Below are positions 45,202 to 54,100 of a DNA stretch of 64,000 nt, one piece after another; the first letter of the stretch is position 1; each line of letters opens with the position of its first letter. Made by a program: the position numbers and the translations under genes. The DNA comes from Mycolicibacterium mageritense (GTDB taxonomy: Bacteria; Actinomycetota; Actinomycetes; Mycobacteriales; Mycobacteriaceae): NCBI RefSeq assembly GCF_010727475.1, contig NZ_AP022567.1, positions 4,526,001 to 4,590,000 on the forward strand, read 5' to 3'. The notes below the pieces were generated by a model that ran no database searches, was not told the origin of the DNA, and saw only the letters and a list, made by a program, of their open reading frames with translations.

Positions 45202-46371
45202 ATGAGCATGCAGACAACCGAACTCACGACAGCGCTGACCCCACACGCATCGGCGCAGGCTGTGGTGGATCTCGCAGCGATCGACCACAACGTACGCGTG
45301 CTGCGCGAGCACGCCGGGTCGGCGGCGGTCATGGCCGTGGTCAAAGCCGACGGCTACGGCCACGGCGCCGTGCCGGTGGCCCGGGCCGCCCTCGCCGCCG
45401 GGGCGGCCGAGATCGGTGTCGCGACCATCCCCGAGGCACTGGCCTTGCGCGCCGCGGGCATCTCCGCGCCGCTGCTGGCCTGGTTGCACCCGCCCGGCAC
45501 CGATTTCGCGCCCGCGGTGAACGCCGATGTCGAGGTCGCGTTGTCGTCGCGCCGCCAGCTCGACGAGCTCTTGACGGCCGTGGCGAGCACGGGCCGCACC
45601 GCGACCGTGACCGTCAAGGTCGATACCGGATTGAGCCGCAACGGTGTCAGCGCCGCCGATTACCCGGCGATGCTCGACGCGCTCGGCCGCGCCCAGGCCG
45701 ACGGCGCCATCCTGCTGCACGGCATCATGAGCCATCTGGTGCACGGTGACGATCCGGACAATCCGTTCAACGATCTGCAGGCGCAGCGGCTCGTCGCGAT
45801 GCGAGATCACGCCCGCAGCCAGAAGGTGCCACTGGAGGTGGCGCATCTGGCCAACTCGCCCGCCGCGATGACCCGGCCGGACCTCGCGTTCGACATGGTT
45901 CGGCCAGGTATCGCCGTGTACGGTCTCAGCCCGATCCCGGAGCGCGGCGACCTGGGGCTCCGGCCCGCGATGACGCTGAAATGCCCTGTCGCGCTGGTGC
46001 GTTCGGTACGCGCGGGTGACGGTGTGTCGTACGGGCACCTGTGGATCGCCGACCATGACACCACCCTGGCGCTGTTGCCGATCGGGTATGCCGACGGCGT
46101 GTACCGCGCCCTCAGCGGGCGCATCGACGTGCTGATCAACGGTCGCCGTCGCCGCGCGGTCGGGCGGGTCTGCATGGACCAGTTCGTCGTCGACCTCGGC
46201 CCCGACGCCTCTGACGTCAGCGAGGGTGACGACGCCATCCTGTTCGGACCGGGCACGCACGGGGAGCCGACCGCGCAAGACTGGGCGGATCTGCTCGACA
46301 CCATCCACTACGAGGTGGTCACGAGCCCGCGCGGCCGGGTGACCCGCACGTATCTGCCGGGTCCGCGTTGA
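45202..46371 (+). CDS. alr: Alanine racemase
   Basis: 389-residue PLP enzyme that makes D-alanine for peptidoglycan. The PLP lysine is Lys48 (VVKADGYGHGA) and the second catalytic base Tyr277 (GVSYGHLW); VCMDQFVVDLG is also typical. ATG at 45202 gives 389 residues, the length I recall for M. smegmatis Alr; ATG at 45208 or 45187 are alternatives. GGCGGAGA upstream serves as ribosome site. It begins the run alr-tsaE-tsaB-rimI-tsaD. Confidence 0.95.
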   Translation: MSMQTTELTTALTPHASAQAVVDLAAIDHNVRVLREHAGSAAVMAVVKADGYGHGAVPVARAALAAGAAEIGVATIPEALALRAAGISAPLLAWLHPPGTDFAPAVNADVEVALSSRRQLDELLTAVASTGRTATVTVKVDTGLSRNGVSAADYPAMLDALGRAQADGAILLHGIMSHLVHGDDPDNPFNDLQAQRLVAMRDHARSQKVPLEVAHLANSPAAMTRPDLAFDMVRPGIAVYGLSPIPERGDLGLRPAMTLKCPVALVRSVRAGDGVSYGHLWIADHDTTLALLPIGYADGVYRALSGRIDVLINGRRRRAVGRVCMDQFVVDLGPDASDVSEGDDAILFGPGTHGEPTAQDWADLLDTIHYEVVTSPRGRVTRTYLPGPR

Positions 46372-46426
46372 CCCCGGTGGAATACTCGGGGGTCGTGGCA
46401 GGGCAGCGATCGGCGGGTTCACCCGC

Positions 46427-46894
46427 ATGACGGAACGCTTGGGCGGCACCGCCGAACTGGCGACCGCCGAGGACACCATCGCGCTGGGCGCCACCCTCGG
46501 ACAGGGCTTGCGCGCGGGCGACGTGGTGGTGCTGTCAGGGCCCTTGGGCGCCGGAAAGACGGTGCTGGCCAAGGGAATCGCGCAAGCGATGGACGTCGAC
46601 GGCCCGGTGGTCTCACCGACTTTCGTGTTGGCCAGGGTGCACCGCGCCCGCCGGCCGGGACGGCCCGCCATGGTGCACGTGGACATGTACCGGCTGCTCG
46701 ACCATCCCGGGGCCGATCTGCTCGGGGAACTCGATGCGCTCGACCTCGACACCGATCTCGAAGACGCGGTCGTGGTCGTCGAGTGGGGTGAGGGCCTGGC
46801 CGAGCGGCTCTCCGATCACCACCTCGACATCCGCATCGAGCGCGATTCGCGCACCGAGGTCCGCACCGTGACCTGGCAGTGGAGCCAGCCATGA
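46427..46894 (+). CDS. tsaE: tRNA t6A biosynthesis ATPase TsaE
   Basis: 155-residue P-loop ATPase of the threonylcarbamoyl-adenosine (t6A) tRNA-modification system, Walker A GPLGAGKT, and the conserved VSPTF and HVDMYRL segments. It works with TsaB and TsaD to modify A37 of ANN-reading tRNAs. Its stop overlaps the tsaB start (ATGA). Confidence 0.94.
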   Translation: MTERLGGTAELATAEDTIALGATLGQGLRAGDVVVLSGPLGAGKTVLAKGIAQAMDVDGPVVSPTFVLARVHRARRPGRPAMVHVDMYRLLDHPGADLLGELDALDLDTDLEDAVVVVEWGEGLAERLSDHHLDIRIERDSRTEVRTVTWQWSQP

Positions 46895-47511
46895 TCCTGA
46901 CGATCGATACCGCGACACCGGCCGTGAGCGCCGGGGTGGTCAGCCGTGCCGACGGATTCGTCACCACGCTCGCCGAACGGGTCACGGTCGATGCCCGGGC
47001 CCACGCCGAGCAGCTGACCCCCAATGTGCTCGGGGCGTTGTCGGATGCCGGGATCGTCGTCGACGACCTGCAAGCCGTCGTCGTGGGGTGCGGGCCAGGT
47101 CCGTTCACCGGGCTGCGGGTCGGCATGGCCAGTGCTGCGGCATTCGGCCATGCGCTGGGCATTCCGGTGCACGGGGTGTGCAGCCTCGATGCCATCGGCA
47201 TCCAGACGCGGGGCGACGTCCTCGTGGTGACCGATGCGCGTCGTCGCGAGGTGTACTGGGCGCGGTACCGCGACGGCGTGCGCGTGCACGGTCCGGCCGT
47301 GAACACTCCCGCCGATGTGCCTGCGGATGCCGCCGCGGTGGCCGGCTCGCCCGAGCACGCAGCCCTGTTCGAGCTGCCTCGCGTCGACGCGGTGTATCCG
47401 AACCCGGCCGGTCTGGTGGCCGTGGTCGCCGATTGGGATGCCCCGGCGCCGCTCGTTCCCCTGTATCTGCGCCGGCCGGACGCCAAACCGCCTGCCGCGG
47501 TGCGGAAATGA
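46891..47511 (+). CDS. tsaB: tRNA t6A biosynthesis protein TsaB
   Basis: 206-residue ASKHA-fold protein (ILTIDTATPAVSAGVV start, GPGPFTGLRVGMASA). TsaB is the non-catalytic partner of TsaD and the platform of the t6A complex. ATG at 46891 lies inside the tsaE stop and its TGA overlaps the rimI ATG, so the set is tightly coupled. Confidence 0.94.
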   Translation: MILTIDTATPAVSAGVVSRADGFVTTLAERVTVDARAHAEQLTPNVLGALSDAGIVVDDLQAVVVGCGPGPFTGLRVGMASAAAFGHALGIPVHGVCSLDAIGIQTRGDVLVVTDARRREVYWARYRDGVRVHGPAVNTPADVPADAAAVAGSPEHAALFELPRVDAVYPNPAGLVAVVADWDAPAPLVPLYLRRPDAKPPAAVRK

Positions 47512-47975
47512 CCGAGATCGAGTACGGTCCCCTGACCCGAGCCGACGCGGCCCGGTGCGCCGAGTTGGAGATGCAGTTGTTCGGCGGCGACGACCCGTGG
47601 CCGGCCCGGGCGTTCCTCGCCGAGCTCGCAGCGAAACACAATCACTACCTCGCGGCGCGCAGCGACGGTCGCGTGGTCGGCTACGCCGGGATCTCCCGGC
47701 TGGGACGAGTCCGGCCGTACGAGTACGAGATTCACACGATCGGGGTCGACCCGGATTTCCAGGGGCACGGTATCGGCCGCCGGCTACTCGCCGGGATGCT
47801 CGAGTTCGCCGCGGGTGGAACGGTTTTCCTCGAGGTGCGGACCGACAACGTGCCCGCGATCAAGCTGTACGAGAGCGTCGGATTTGTCAACATCGGTCTG
47901 CGCAAACGCTATTACCGCGCGAGCGGTGCAGACGCCTACACCATGCGACGTGTTGCCGAGGGAGCCCAGACATGA
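47508..47975 (+). CDS. rimI: Ribosomal protein alanine N-acetyltransferase
   Basis: 155-residue GNAT acetyltransferase. The acetyl-CoA loop is seen as QGHGIGRRLL, with the FLEVRTDNVPAIKLYESVGF motif typical of RimI. Usually acetylates N-termini, classically ribosomal protein S18; it may have wider targets in mycobacteria. Overlaps tsaB and tsaD by four bases on each side. Confidence 0.92.
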   Translation: MTEIEYGPLTRADAARCAELEMQLFGGDDPWPARAFLAELAAKHNHYLAARSDGRVVGYAGISRLGRVRPYEYEIHTIGVDPDFQGHGIGRRLLAGMLEFAAGGTVFLEVRTDNVPAIKLYESVGFVNIGLRKRYYRASGADAYTMRRVAEGAQT

Positions 47976-48994
47976 TCATCCTGGCGATCGAAAGCTCGTG
48001 TGACGAGACCGGTGTCGGCATCGCCGAGCTCGCGGGCGACGGCACGGTGACCCTGCTGGCCGACGAGGTCGCGTCGAGCGTCGACGAGCACGCCCGGTTC
48101 GGCGGCGTCGTACCCGAGATAGCCTCCCGGGCGCATCTGGAGGCGCTGGGGCCGACGATGCGCCGGGCGCTGGACGCCGCGGGCATCGAGCGGCCCGACG
48201 TCGTCGCCGCGACCATCGGACCGGGCCTGGCCGGTGCGCTGCTGGTCGGGGTGGCCGCGGCCAAGGCGTACGCCGCGGGGTGGAACGTGCCGTTCTACGC
48301 GGTCAACCACCTCGGCGGGCATCTGGCCGCCGATGTCTACGACCACGGTCCGCTGCCCGAGAGCGTGGGGCTGCTGGTCTCGGGTGGGCACACGCACCTG
48401 CTGCATGTGCGCTCGCTGGGGGAGCCGATCGTGGAGCTGGGCAGCACGGTCGACGACGCCGCGGGCGAGGCCTACGACAAGATCGCGCGCCTGCTGGGGC
48501 TCGGCTACCCGGGCGGCAAGGTGCTCGACGATCTGGCCCGCACGGGGGACCGCTCTGCCATCGTCTTTCCGCGCGGGATGACGGGGCCGCGTGACGATCC
48601 GTACGCGTTCAGCTTCTCCGGCCTGAAGACCGCGGTCGCGCGGTATGTCGAGGCGCACCCCGAGGCGTCCCAGGCCGATGTGGCGGCGGGGTTCCAGGAA
48701 GCGGTCGCCGACGTGCTCACGGCCAAGGCCGTGCGAGCCGCGACCGATCTCGGGGTGTCCACGCTCTTGATCGCCGGGGGCGTGGCGGCCAACTCCCGGC
48801 TGCGTGAGCTGGCCGAGGAACGGTGTGCGGCCGCAGGTTTGACGTTGCGGGTGCCGCGGCCGCGGTTGTGTACCGACAACGGCGCGATGATCGCGTCGTT
48901 CGCGGCACACCTGATCGCCGCCGGTGCGGCCCCGTCGCCGCTGGACGCCGCGAGTGATCCGGGGCTGCCCGTGGTGCGGGGCCAGGTCGCGTGA
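47972..48994 (+). CDS. tsaD: tRNA t6A threonylcarbamoyltransferase TsaD
   Basis: 340-residue metalloenzyme that transfers the threonylcarbamoyl group to A37 of tRNA. Metal-binding histidines lie in NHLGGHLAA; the LAIESSCDETGVGI start, SGGHTHLL and GGVAANSRLR segments are standard. Last of the t6A genes. Its TGA overlaps the GTG start of the following SnoaL-like gene. Confidence 0.95.
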   Translation: MIILAIESSCDETGVGIAELAGDGTVTLLADEVASSVDEHARFGGVVPEIASRAHLEALGPTMRRALDAAGIERPDVVAATIGPGLAGALLVGVAAAKAYAAGWNVPFYAVNHLGGHLAADVYDHGPLPESVGLLVSGGHTHLLHVRSLGEPIVELGSTVDDAAGEAYDKIARLLGLGYPGGKVLDDLARTGDRSAIVFPRGMTGPRDDPYAFSFSGLKTAVARYVEAHPEASQADVAAGFQEAVADVLTAKAVRAATDLGVSTLLIAGGVAANSRLRELAEERCAAAGLTLRVPRPRLCTDNGAMIASFAAHLIAAGAAPSPLDAASDPGLPVVRGQVA

Positions 48995-49482
48995 GCGGCT
49001 CCGACAAGGCGGCGGTCACCGAACTGCTGTACCGCTACGCCGAACTCGTCGATGCGGGCGATTTCGACGGCGTCGGGCGGTTGCTGGCCAGGGCCACGTT
49101 CGGCGGCACCGCGTCGCCGTCCACGTCGGGTGCGGAGAAGATCGCGAAGTTGTTCGGGATGTCCACCCGCCGGTATCCCGAGCACGGCAACACGCCACGC
49201 ACCCGGCACCTGGTGCTCAACCCCATCGTGGATGTCGACGGCGACCATGCGACGGCTCGGTCGACGTTCGTGGTGGTCCAGAGCGTCCCCGAAGGCCCGG
49301 TGCCTGTTCCTTTACAGCCCATCGTCGTCGGGCGGTACTACGACACGTTCGGCCGGGACGCCGACGGCTGGCACTTCACCGAGCGCAAGGTCGACGTGGA
49401 GATGGTCGGGGACATCTCGGCGCATCTCATGGTGGATCCGAGCGCCTACGACACAAGAGCACGGTCCGACCTTGAGTGCTAG
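48991..49482 (+). CDS. SnoaL-like (NTF2-fold) protein
   Basis: 163-residue protein of the NTF2-like superfamily: VTELLYRYAELVDAGDFDGVGRLL start, RHLVLNP strand and the YYDTFGRDADGWHF region. Many members are isomerases, hydroxylases or ligand-binding proteins; no clear catalytic residues set is identified. It starts with GTG inside the tsaD stop. Its own TAG stop (49480-49482) falls in the CIRCE operator of groES, so readthrough from the tsa operon would meet HrcA bound there. Confidence 0.8.
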   Translation: MSGSDKAAVTELLYRYAELVDAGDFDGVGRLLARATFGGTASPSTSGAEKIAKLFGMSTRRYPEHGNTPRTRHLVLNPIVDVDGDHATARSTFVVVQSVPEGPVPVPLQPIVVGRYYDTFGRDADGWHFTERKVDVEMVGDISAHLMVDPSAYDTRARSDLEC

Positions 49483-49505
49483 CACTCGCATGTATAGAGT
49501 GCTAG
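49479..49505 (+). promoter_or_regulatory. CIRCE operator (HrcA site) of groES-groEL1
   Basis: CTAGCACTC, nine bases, GAGTGCTAG: a perfect CIRCE inverted repeat. A further GAGTGCTAGCACTC palindrome overlaps it on the left (49475-49487), so three half-sites are present. HrcA represses heat-shock genes through this element. Confidence 0.95.
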
Positions 49506-49641
49506 GTGGCACGCGGCCAACCCCAGCGCCGGCACCCGCGACGACGGAGCGAGGGCACGGACGCATGCCGAACACCTGGAAAAACCCGAGGATCCCGGAG
49601 CACACCGGGATTCAAGACCCCAACAAGTGGAGGGCTCCATC

Positions 49642-49944
49642 GTGGCGAGCGTGAACATCAAGCCACTCGAGGACAAGATCCTCGTTCAGGCCAACGAGGC
49701 CGAGACCACGACCGCTTCCGGTCTGGTCATCCCCGACACCGCCAAGGAGAAGCCGCAGGAAGGCACCGTCGTCGCAGTTGGCCCCGGCCGCTGGGATGAG
49801 GACGGCGAGAAGCGGATCCCCCTGGACGTTGCCGAGGGCGACACCGTCATCTACAGCAAGTACGGCGGCACCGAGATCAAGTACAACGGCGAGGAGTACC
49901 TGATCCTGTCGGCCCGCGACGTGCTGGCTGTCGTCTCCAAGTAA
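49642..49944 (+). CDS. groES: Co-chaperonin GroES (Cpn10)
   Basis: 100-residue Cpn10. It carries VNIKPLEDKILVQ, the mobile-loop segment EAETTTASGLVIP and the roof loop region PGRWDEDGEKRIPLD. Forms the heptameric lid of the chaperonin. GTG start at 49642 with GGAGG upstream. A leader of up to about 130 bases follows the CIRCE operator. Confidence 0.97.
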   Translation: MASVNIKPLEDKILVQANEAETTTASGLVIPDTAKEKPQEGTVVAVGPGRWDEDGEKRIPLDVAEGDTVIYSKYGGTEIKYNGEEYLILSARDVLAVVSK

Positions 49945-49950
49945 TCACTC

Positions 49951-50006
49951 GTGTAACCGCCCCGGAGATCCCCGTATCCGTACGGGTGGTGTCCGGGGCG
50001 GTACAC
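49951..50006 (+). terminator. Nested intercistronic hairpin between groES and groEL1
   Basis: GTGT plus ACCGCCCCGGA (49951-49966, one bulged A) pairs with TCCGGGGCGGT plus ACAC (49992-50006), enclosing a second hairpin CCCGTA/TACGGG (49971-49986). There is no U-tract, so it is more likely a processing or stability element within the bicistronic mRNA than a true terminator. Confidence 0.5.
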
Positions 50007-50029
50007 GTTACGAGTCATGAAAGAGACTT

Positions 50030-51649
<1,620 letters not shown>

Positions 51650-51660
51650 TCTAGTTACCC

Positions 51661-51696
51661 AAAAGTGCCCCAAATCGGTTGATTTGGGGCACTTTT
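51661..51696. terminator. Terminator after groEL1
   Basis: Perfect 16-base arms AAAAGTGCCCCAAATC / GATTTGGGGCACTTTT with a GGTT loop and a T-run at the 3' end; the A-run at the 5' side makes it work on both strands, serving also the Ser/Thr-rich gene that converges. The GTGCCCCAAATC core recurs at 53226-53253. Confidence 0.9.
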
Positions 51697-51712
51697 GCGT
51701 GGTCTGGCAGGT

Positions 51713-53023
51713 CTACGCGACGCGCTCGATGTGCCGGGTGGTGCGGTCGGCGGCCGCGGTGCGGTGATGGATCGAGACCAACGATCCACTGCGTACGACG
51801 CCGATGGGCCCTGGCCGCATGAAACGGGCCAAATCCGGGGTGAGCAGCGCGATTCCGGCGCTGGACTGGCGGTAGCCGATCCGCACGCCGACCGCGCCGA
51901 AGGAGACCAGGCCGCCCAGGCCCGGCAACGCCGCGTACACCAGGGCCCAGATCGACACCGTCACCGCGACCGCGGTGACCGCGTCCGCGATCAGGCCGGT
52001 CACCGAGTGGCCTGAGCGCATTGCCGCGATGAATGCCGGGGCGGCGGCCTGCGGCTGCAACGCGGCGGCCAACAACGTGATCCCGCCGTCCACCTCGATG
52101 CTTCGGTAAATGGTTGGCGCGGCGCTGACGGCGCCTGGTGCGCCAACCGGTACGGACGAGGGCGCGATCAGGTTCAGCAGCACGACGTTCGGGGTGGTGG
52201 ACAAGAGAAGGGCGCGGTAGCTCGCCACAGTGGGTGTGGCCCAGGAGATGCCGAGCGCGGCGCGGATATCCGCGGGGAGTTGCAAAATGGCGTCGACGAG
52301 GTTGATGGCCGTCGTCGCCAACGTCCGCAACAGGTAGGCGATCGCGTACTGCAAGGTCGGCGCCGCAGCCTCGGTGACCGCGACGCTGTTGGTGGTGACG
52401 ACGTCGGATGTAACGGTTTCGGTCGTCGCGGAGGTCGACAGCGTGGTCGACTCGGCGGTGTCGGATTCAGTCGGTGCATCCGACGTCGCCGAATCGCTGC
52501 CCGAGGTGGTGGTCGACGAGGTCTCGTCGCCTTGAGCGGACAGGCTGCTGGTCTGGTTCTGCACACCCGTCGTAGTGGCTGGATCGTCCGAACTCGCGCT
52601 GGTGGTGTCTGTGCTGTCCGAGGTGGACGTGGAGGTGTTCGTCTGTGCGGAGAGTGTGGAGCTGGGGCCTGTCCCCGACACGGTGGTGGTCGTGACGTTG
52701 TGGTCCGTGCTGGACAGATCCTCCGACGCTGCGCCGGCCGAGGAGGTGGTGTCGGTGCTGTCCGAGCTGGACGCGGATGTGTAGGTCTGCGCGGAGACTG
52801 TGGAACTGGGTTGGTCGGCGCCTGTAGCGGTGGTGGTCGTGATGTTGTGATCCGTGGTGGTCGTCGCGTCACTGCCAGAACTGCTGGAGCTCTCCTCACT
52901 GGCACCTGACGTGGAATCGCTCTCGGAATCCGCGGCGGCAATCGCGCCGCTCATGGCGGTCATGGTGAGTGCGGCCGTCATCAGACACACAGCGGCAAAG
53001 CGGCAGCTACGGCTGATGATCAT
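51713..53023 (-). CDS. Exported Ser/Thr-rich repeat protein with membrane C-terminus
   Basis: 436 residues. Signal peptide about 1-31. Residues about 50-172 form a Ser/Thr/Asp-rich region of three degenerate repeats of about 40-45 residues built on TDHN(I/V)TTTT, SSTxSAQT and SDSTDTTS; the third copy is weaker. From about 215 the protein becomes hydrophobic and Ala/Leu-rich, with a probable helix at 370-392 and a basic C-terminus. I do not recognise a family. It looks like a surface or wall-spanning protein, with the repeat region a candidate for O-glycosylation, which is inference. ATG at 53023 with GAGGAG upstream. Confidence 0.75.
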   Translation of the reverse strand: MIISRSCRFAAVCLMTAALTMTAMSGAIAAADSESDSTSGASEESSSSSGSDATTTTDHNITTTTATGADQPSSTVSAQTYTSASSSDSTDTTSSAGAASEDLSSTDHNVTTTTVSGTGPSSTLSAQTNTSTSTSDSTDTTSASSDDPATTTGVQNQTSSLSAQGDETSSTTTSGSDSATSDAPTESDTAESTTLSTSATTETVTSDVVTTNSVAVTEAAAPTLQYAIAYLLRTLATTAINLVDAILQLPADIRAALGISWATPTVASYRALLLSTTPNVVLLNLIAPSSVPVGAPGAVSAAPTIYRSIEVDGGITLLAAALQPQAAAPAFIAAMRSGHSVTGLIADAVTAVAVTVSIWALVYAALPGLGGLVSFGAVGVRIGYRQSSAGIALLTPDLARFMRPGPIGVVRSGSLVSIHHRTAAADRTTRHIERVA

Positions 53024-53142
53024 GAACGTCTCCTCGCACCGGAGCTGTGGTGTTAGCTGCTGATAGCGAGGATCGGGTGTGACTTAACTAACAGCAAGCT
53101 CAATATGCGACCAGGGTGCGAACTTTGTCAACAGGCACTATT

Positions 53143-53173
53143 GTGTCCGCAACTTTTCGCAATTTGCGGACAC
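53143..53173. promoter_or_regulatory. Inverted repeat in the promoter region of the Ser/Thr-rich gene
   Basis: GTGTCCGCAA (53143-53152) and TTGCGGACAC (53164-53173) are perfect 10-base arms with an 11-base AT-rich spacer. Located about 120-150 bases upstream of the Ser/Thr-rich gene in an AT-rich stretch. Probably an operator of a dimeric repressor; the protein is unknown. The remaining bases 53024-53142 hold the AT-rich promoter region and ribosome site of that gene. Confidence 0.4.
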
Positions 53174-53209
53174 GTCAGAATCGGATCCGGGTCGGCAAAG
53201 AAAGTGTGC

Positions 53210-53267
53210 CGAGCAGACGTAAATGTGCCCCAAATCGCTTGATTCGGGGCACATTTACGTCTGCTCG
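53210..53267. terminator. Long palindromic intergenic element
   Basis: 22-base perfect arms from CGAGCAGACGTAAATGTGCC outward (53210-53231 with 53246-53267), continuing inward as AATC/GATT. Shares its outer flank (GCCGAGCAGACG, CTGCTCGCGAGGG) with the element at 58520-58577 and its inner core with the groEL1 terminator. It is probably a dispersed intergenic terminator-type repeat. Confidence 0.6.
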
Positions 53268-53284
53268 CGAGGGGCGGGGCGTCC

Positions 53285-53950
53285 TCAGCTCTCGATCGGC
53301 GCGTACCAGTCGGCGTTGGTGAGCAGCACCCGAGTTCCGAGATCGCGGTTCCACTCCGGCTCGATGCCGTGGCGGCGCACGATCGGGAACACGATCTCGT
53401 CGAGCATCCGCACCACGTCGCCGAAGTACAGATCCTGCTTCGCCTGATCGCTCAGCCGGTTGTAGGCCTCCTCATCGAAGTCCTCGGGCTCGAACGCTCC
53501 GTACCCGATGTAGGTCGCGCCGTCCTCGATCAGGCGGTCGGTGTCCTGGCTGTGGAAGTAGACGAAGCCGCTCCAGTGCCTGCTGTCGTCGCGCTCGTCG
53601 CCGATCTCGGCGGATGTGCAGGTTCCGCAGCACGAGAAGTCCGCGCGGGCGATCACGCCGTTGGCGTTCAGCTCCTCGAAGGCCGCGTGCGTGCGCGACC
53701 GGTACTCGCCGATCTCGGTCTGCTGACGCAGCCTGGCCTCGCGCAATGCGGCAAAGGCGACCGTGAGCTGATCTTCGGTGAGTTCGTAGTCCTCGGCGTA
53801 GATCTCGAGGAACTCCTCGACGTCGTCGTTGCCCGTGACCAGCATGCCCCAGATCTCGGAGGCGAGGGTCGCACGGTCCTCCTCGTCCAGGGGCAGCTCA
53901 GGGAGTGCGGCGTAGTCGGGGATTGCGTTGGGGTTCGACGGTGCGCTCAC
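53285..53950 (-). CDS. Conserved protein of unknown function with CCGTC motif
   Basis: About 221 residues from GTG at 53950; no nearer start with a good ribosome site is seen. Acidic throughout. The middle carries ADFSCCGTCTSAEIGDERDD, a compact Cys cluster that might bind a metal, followed by YFHSQDTDRLIEDG and GYGAFEP, conserved-looking blocks of a DUF6891-type protein. Function unknown. It is divergent from the FAD oxidoreductase (150 bases between starts). Confidence 0.72.
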   Translation of the reverse strand: MSAPSNPNAIPDYAALPELPLDEEDRATLASEIWGMLVTGNDDVEEFLEIYAEDYELTEDQLTVAFAALREARLRQQTEIGEYRSRTHAAFEELNANGVIARADFSCCGTCTSAEIGDERDDSRHWSGFVYFHSQDTDRLIEDGATYIGYGAFEPEDFDEEAYNRLSDQAKQDLYFGDVVRMLDEIVFPIVRRHGIEPEWNRDLGTRVLLTNADWYAPIES

Positions 53951-54100
53951 GCAGTGGCCTCCAGGTGTGCTGTCAGGGACCGGGCGGTCGCCCGGGCGGT
54001 GGCGATCGTAACGTCGGCTGTGCGAATCGGTATCGGACCGATACCGCGACACGTCGTGCGCCACGGCGGTTTCCGCGCCGGGCAGGCCCACAATTCGGAC

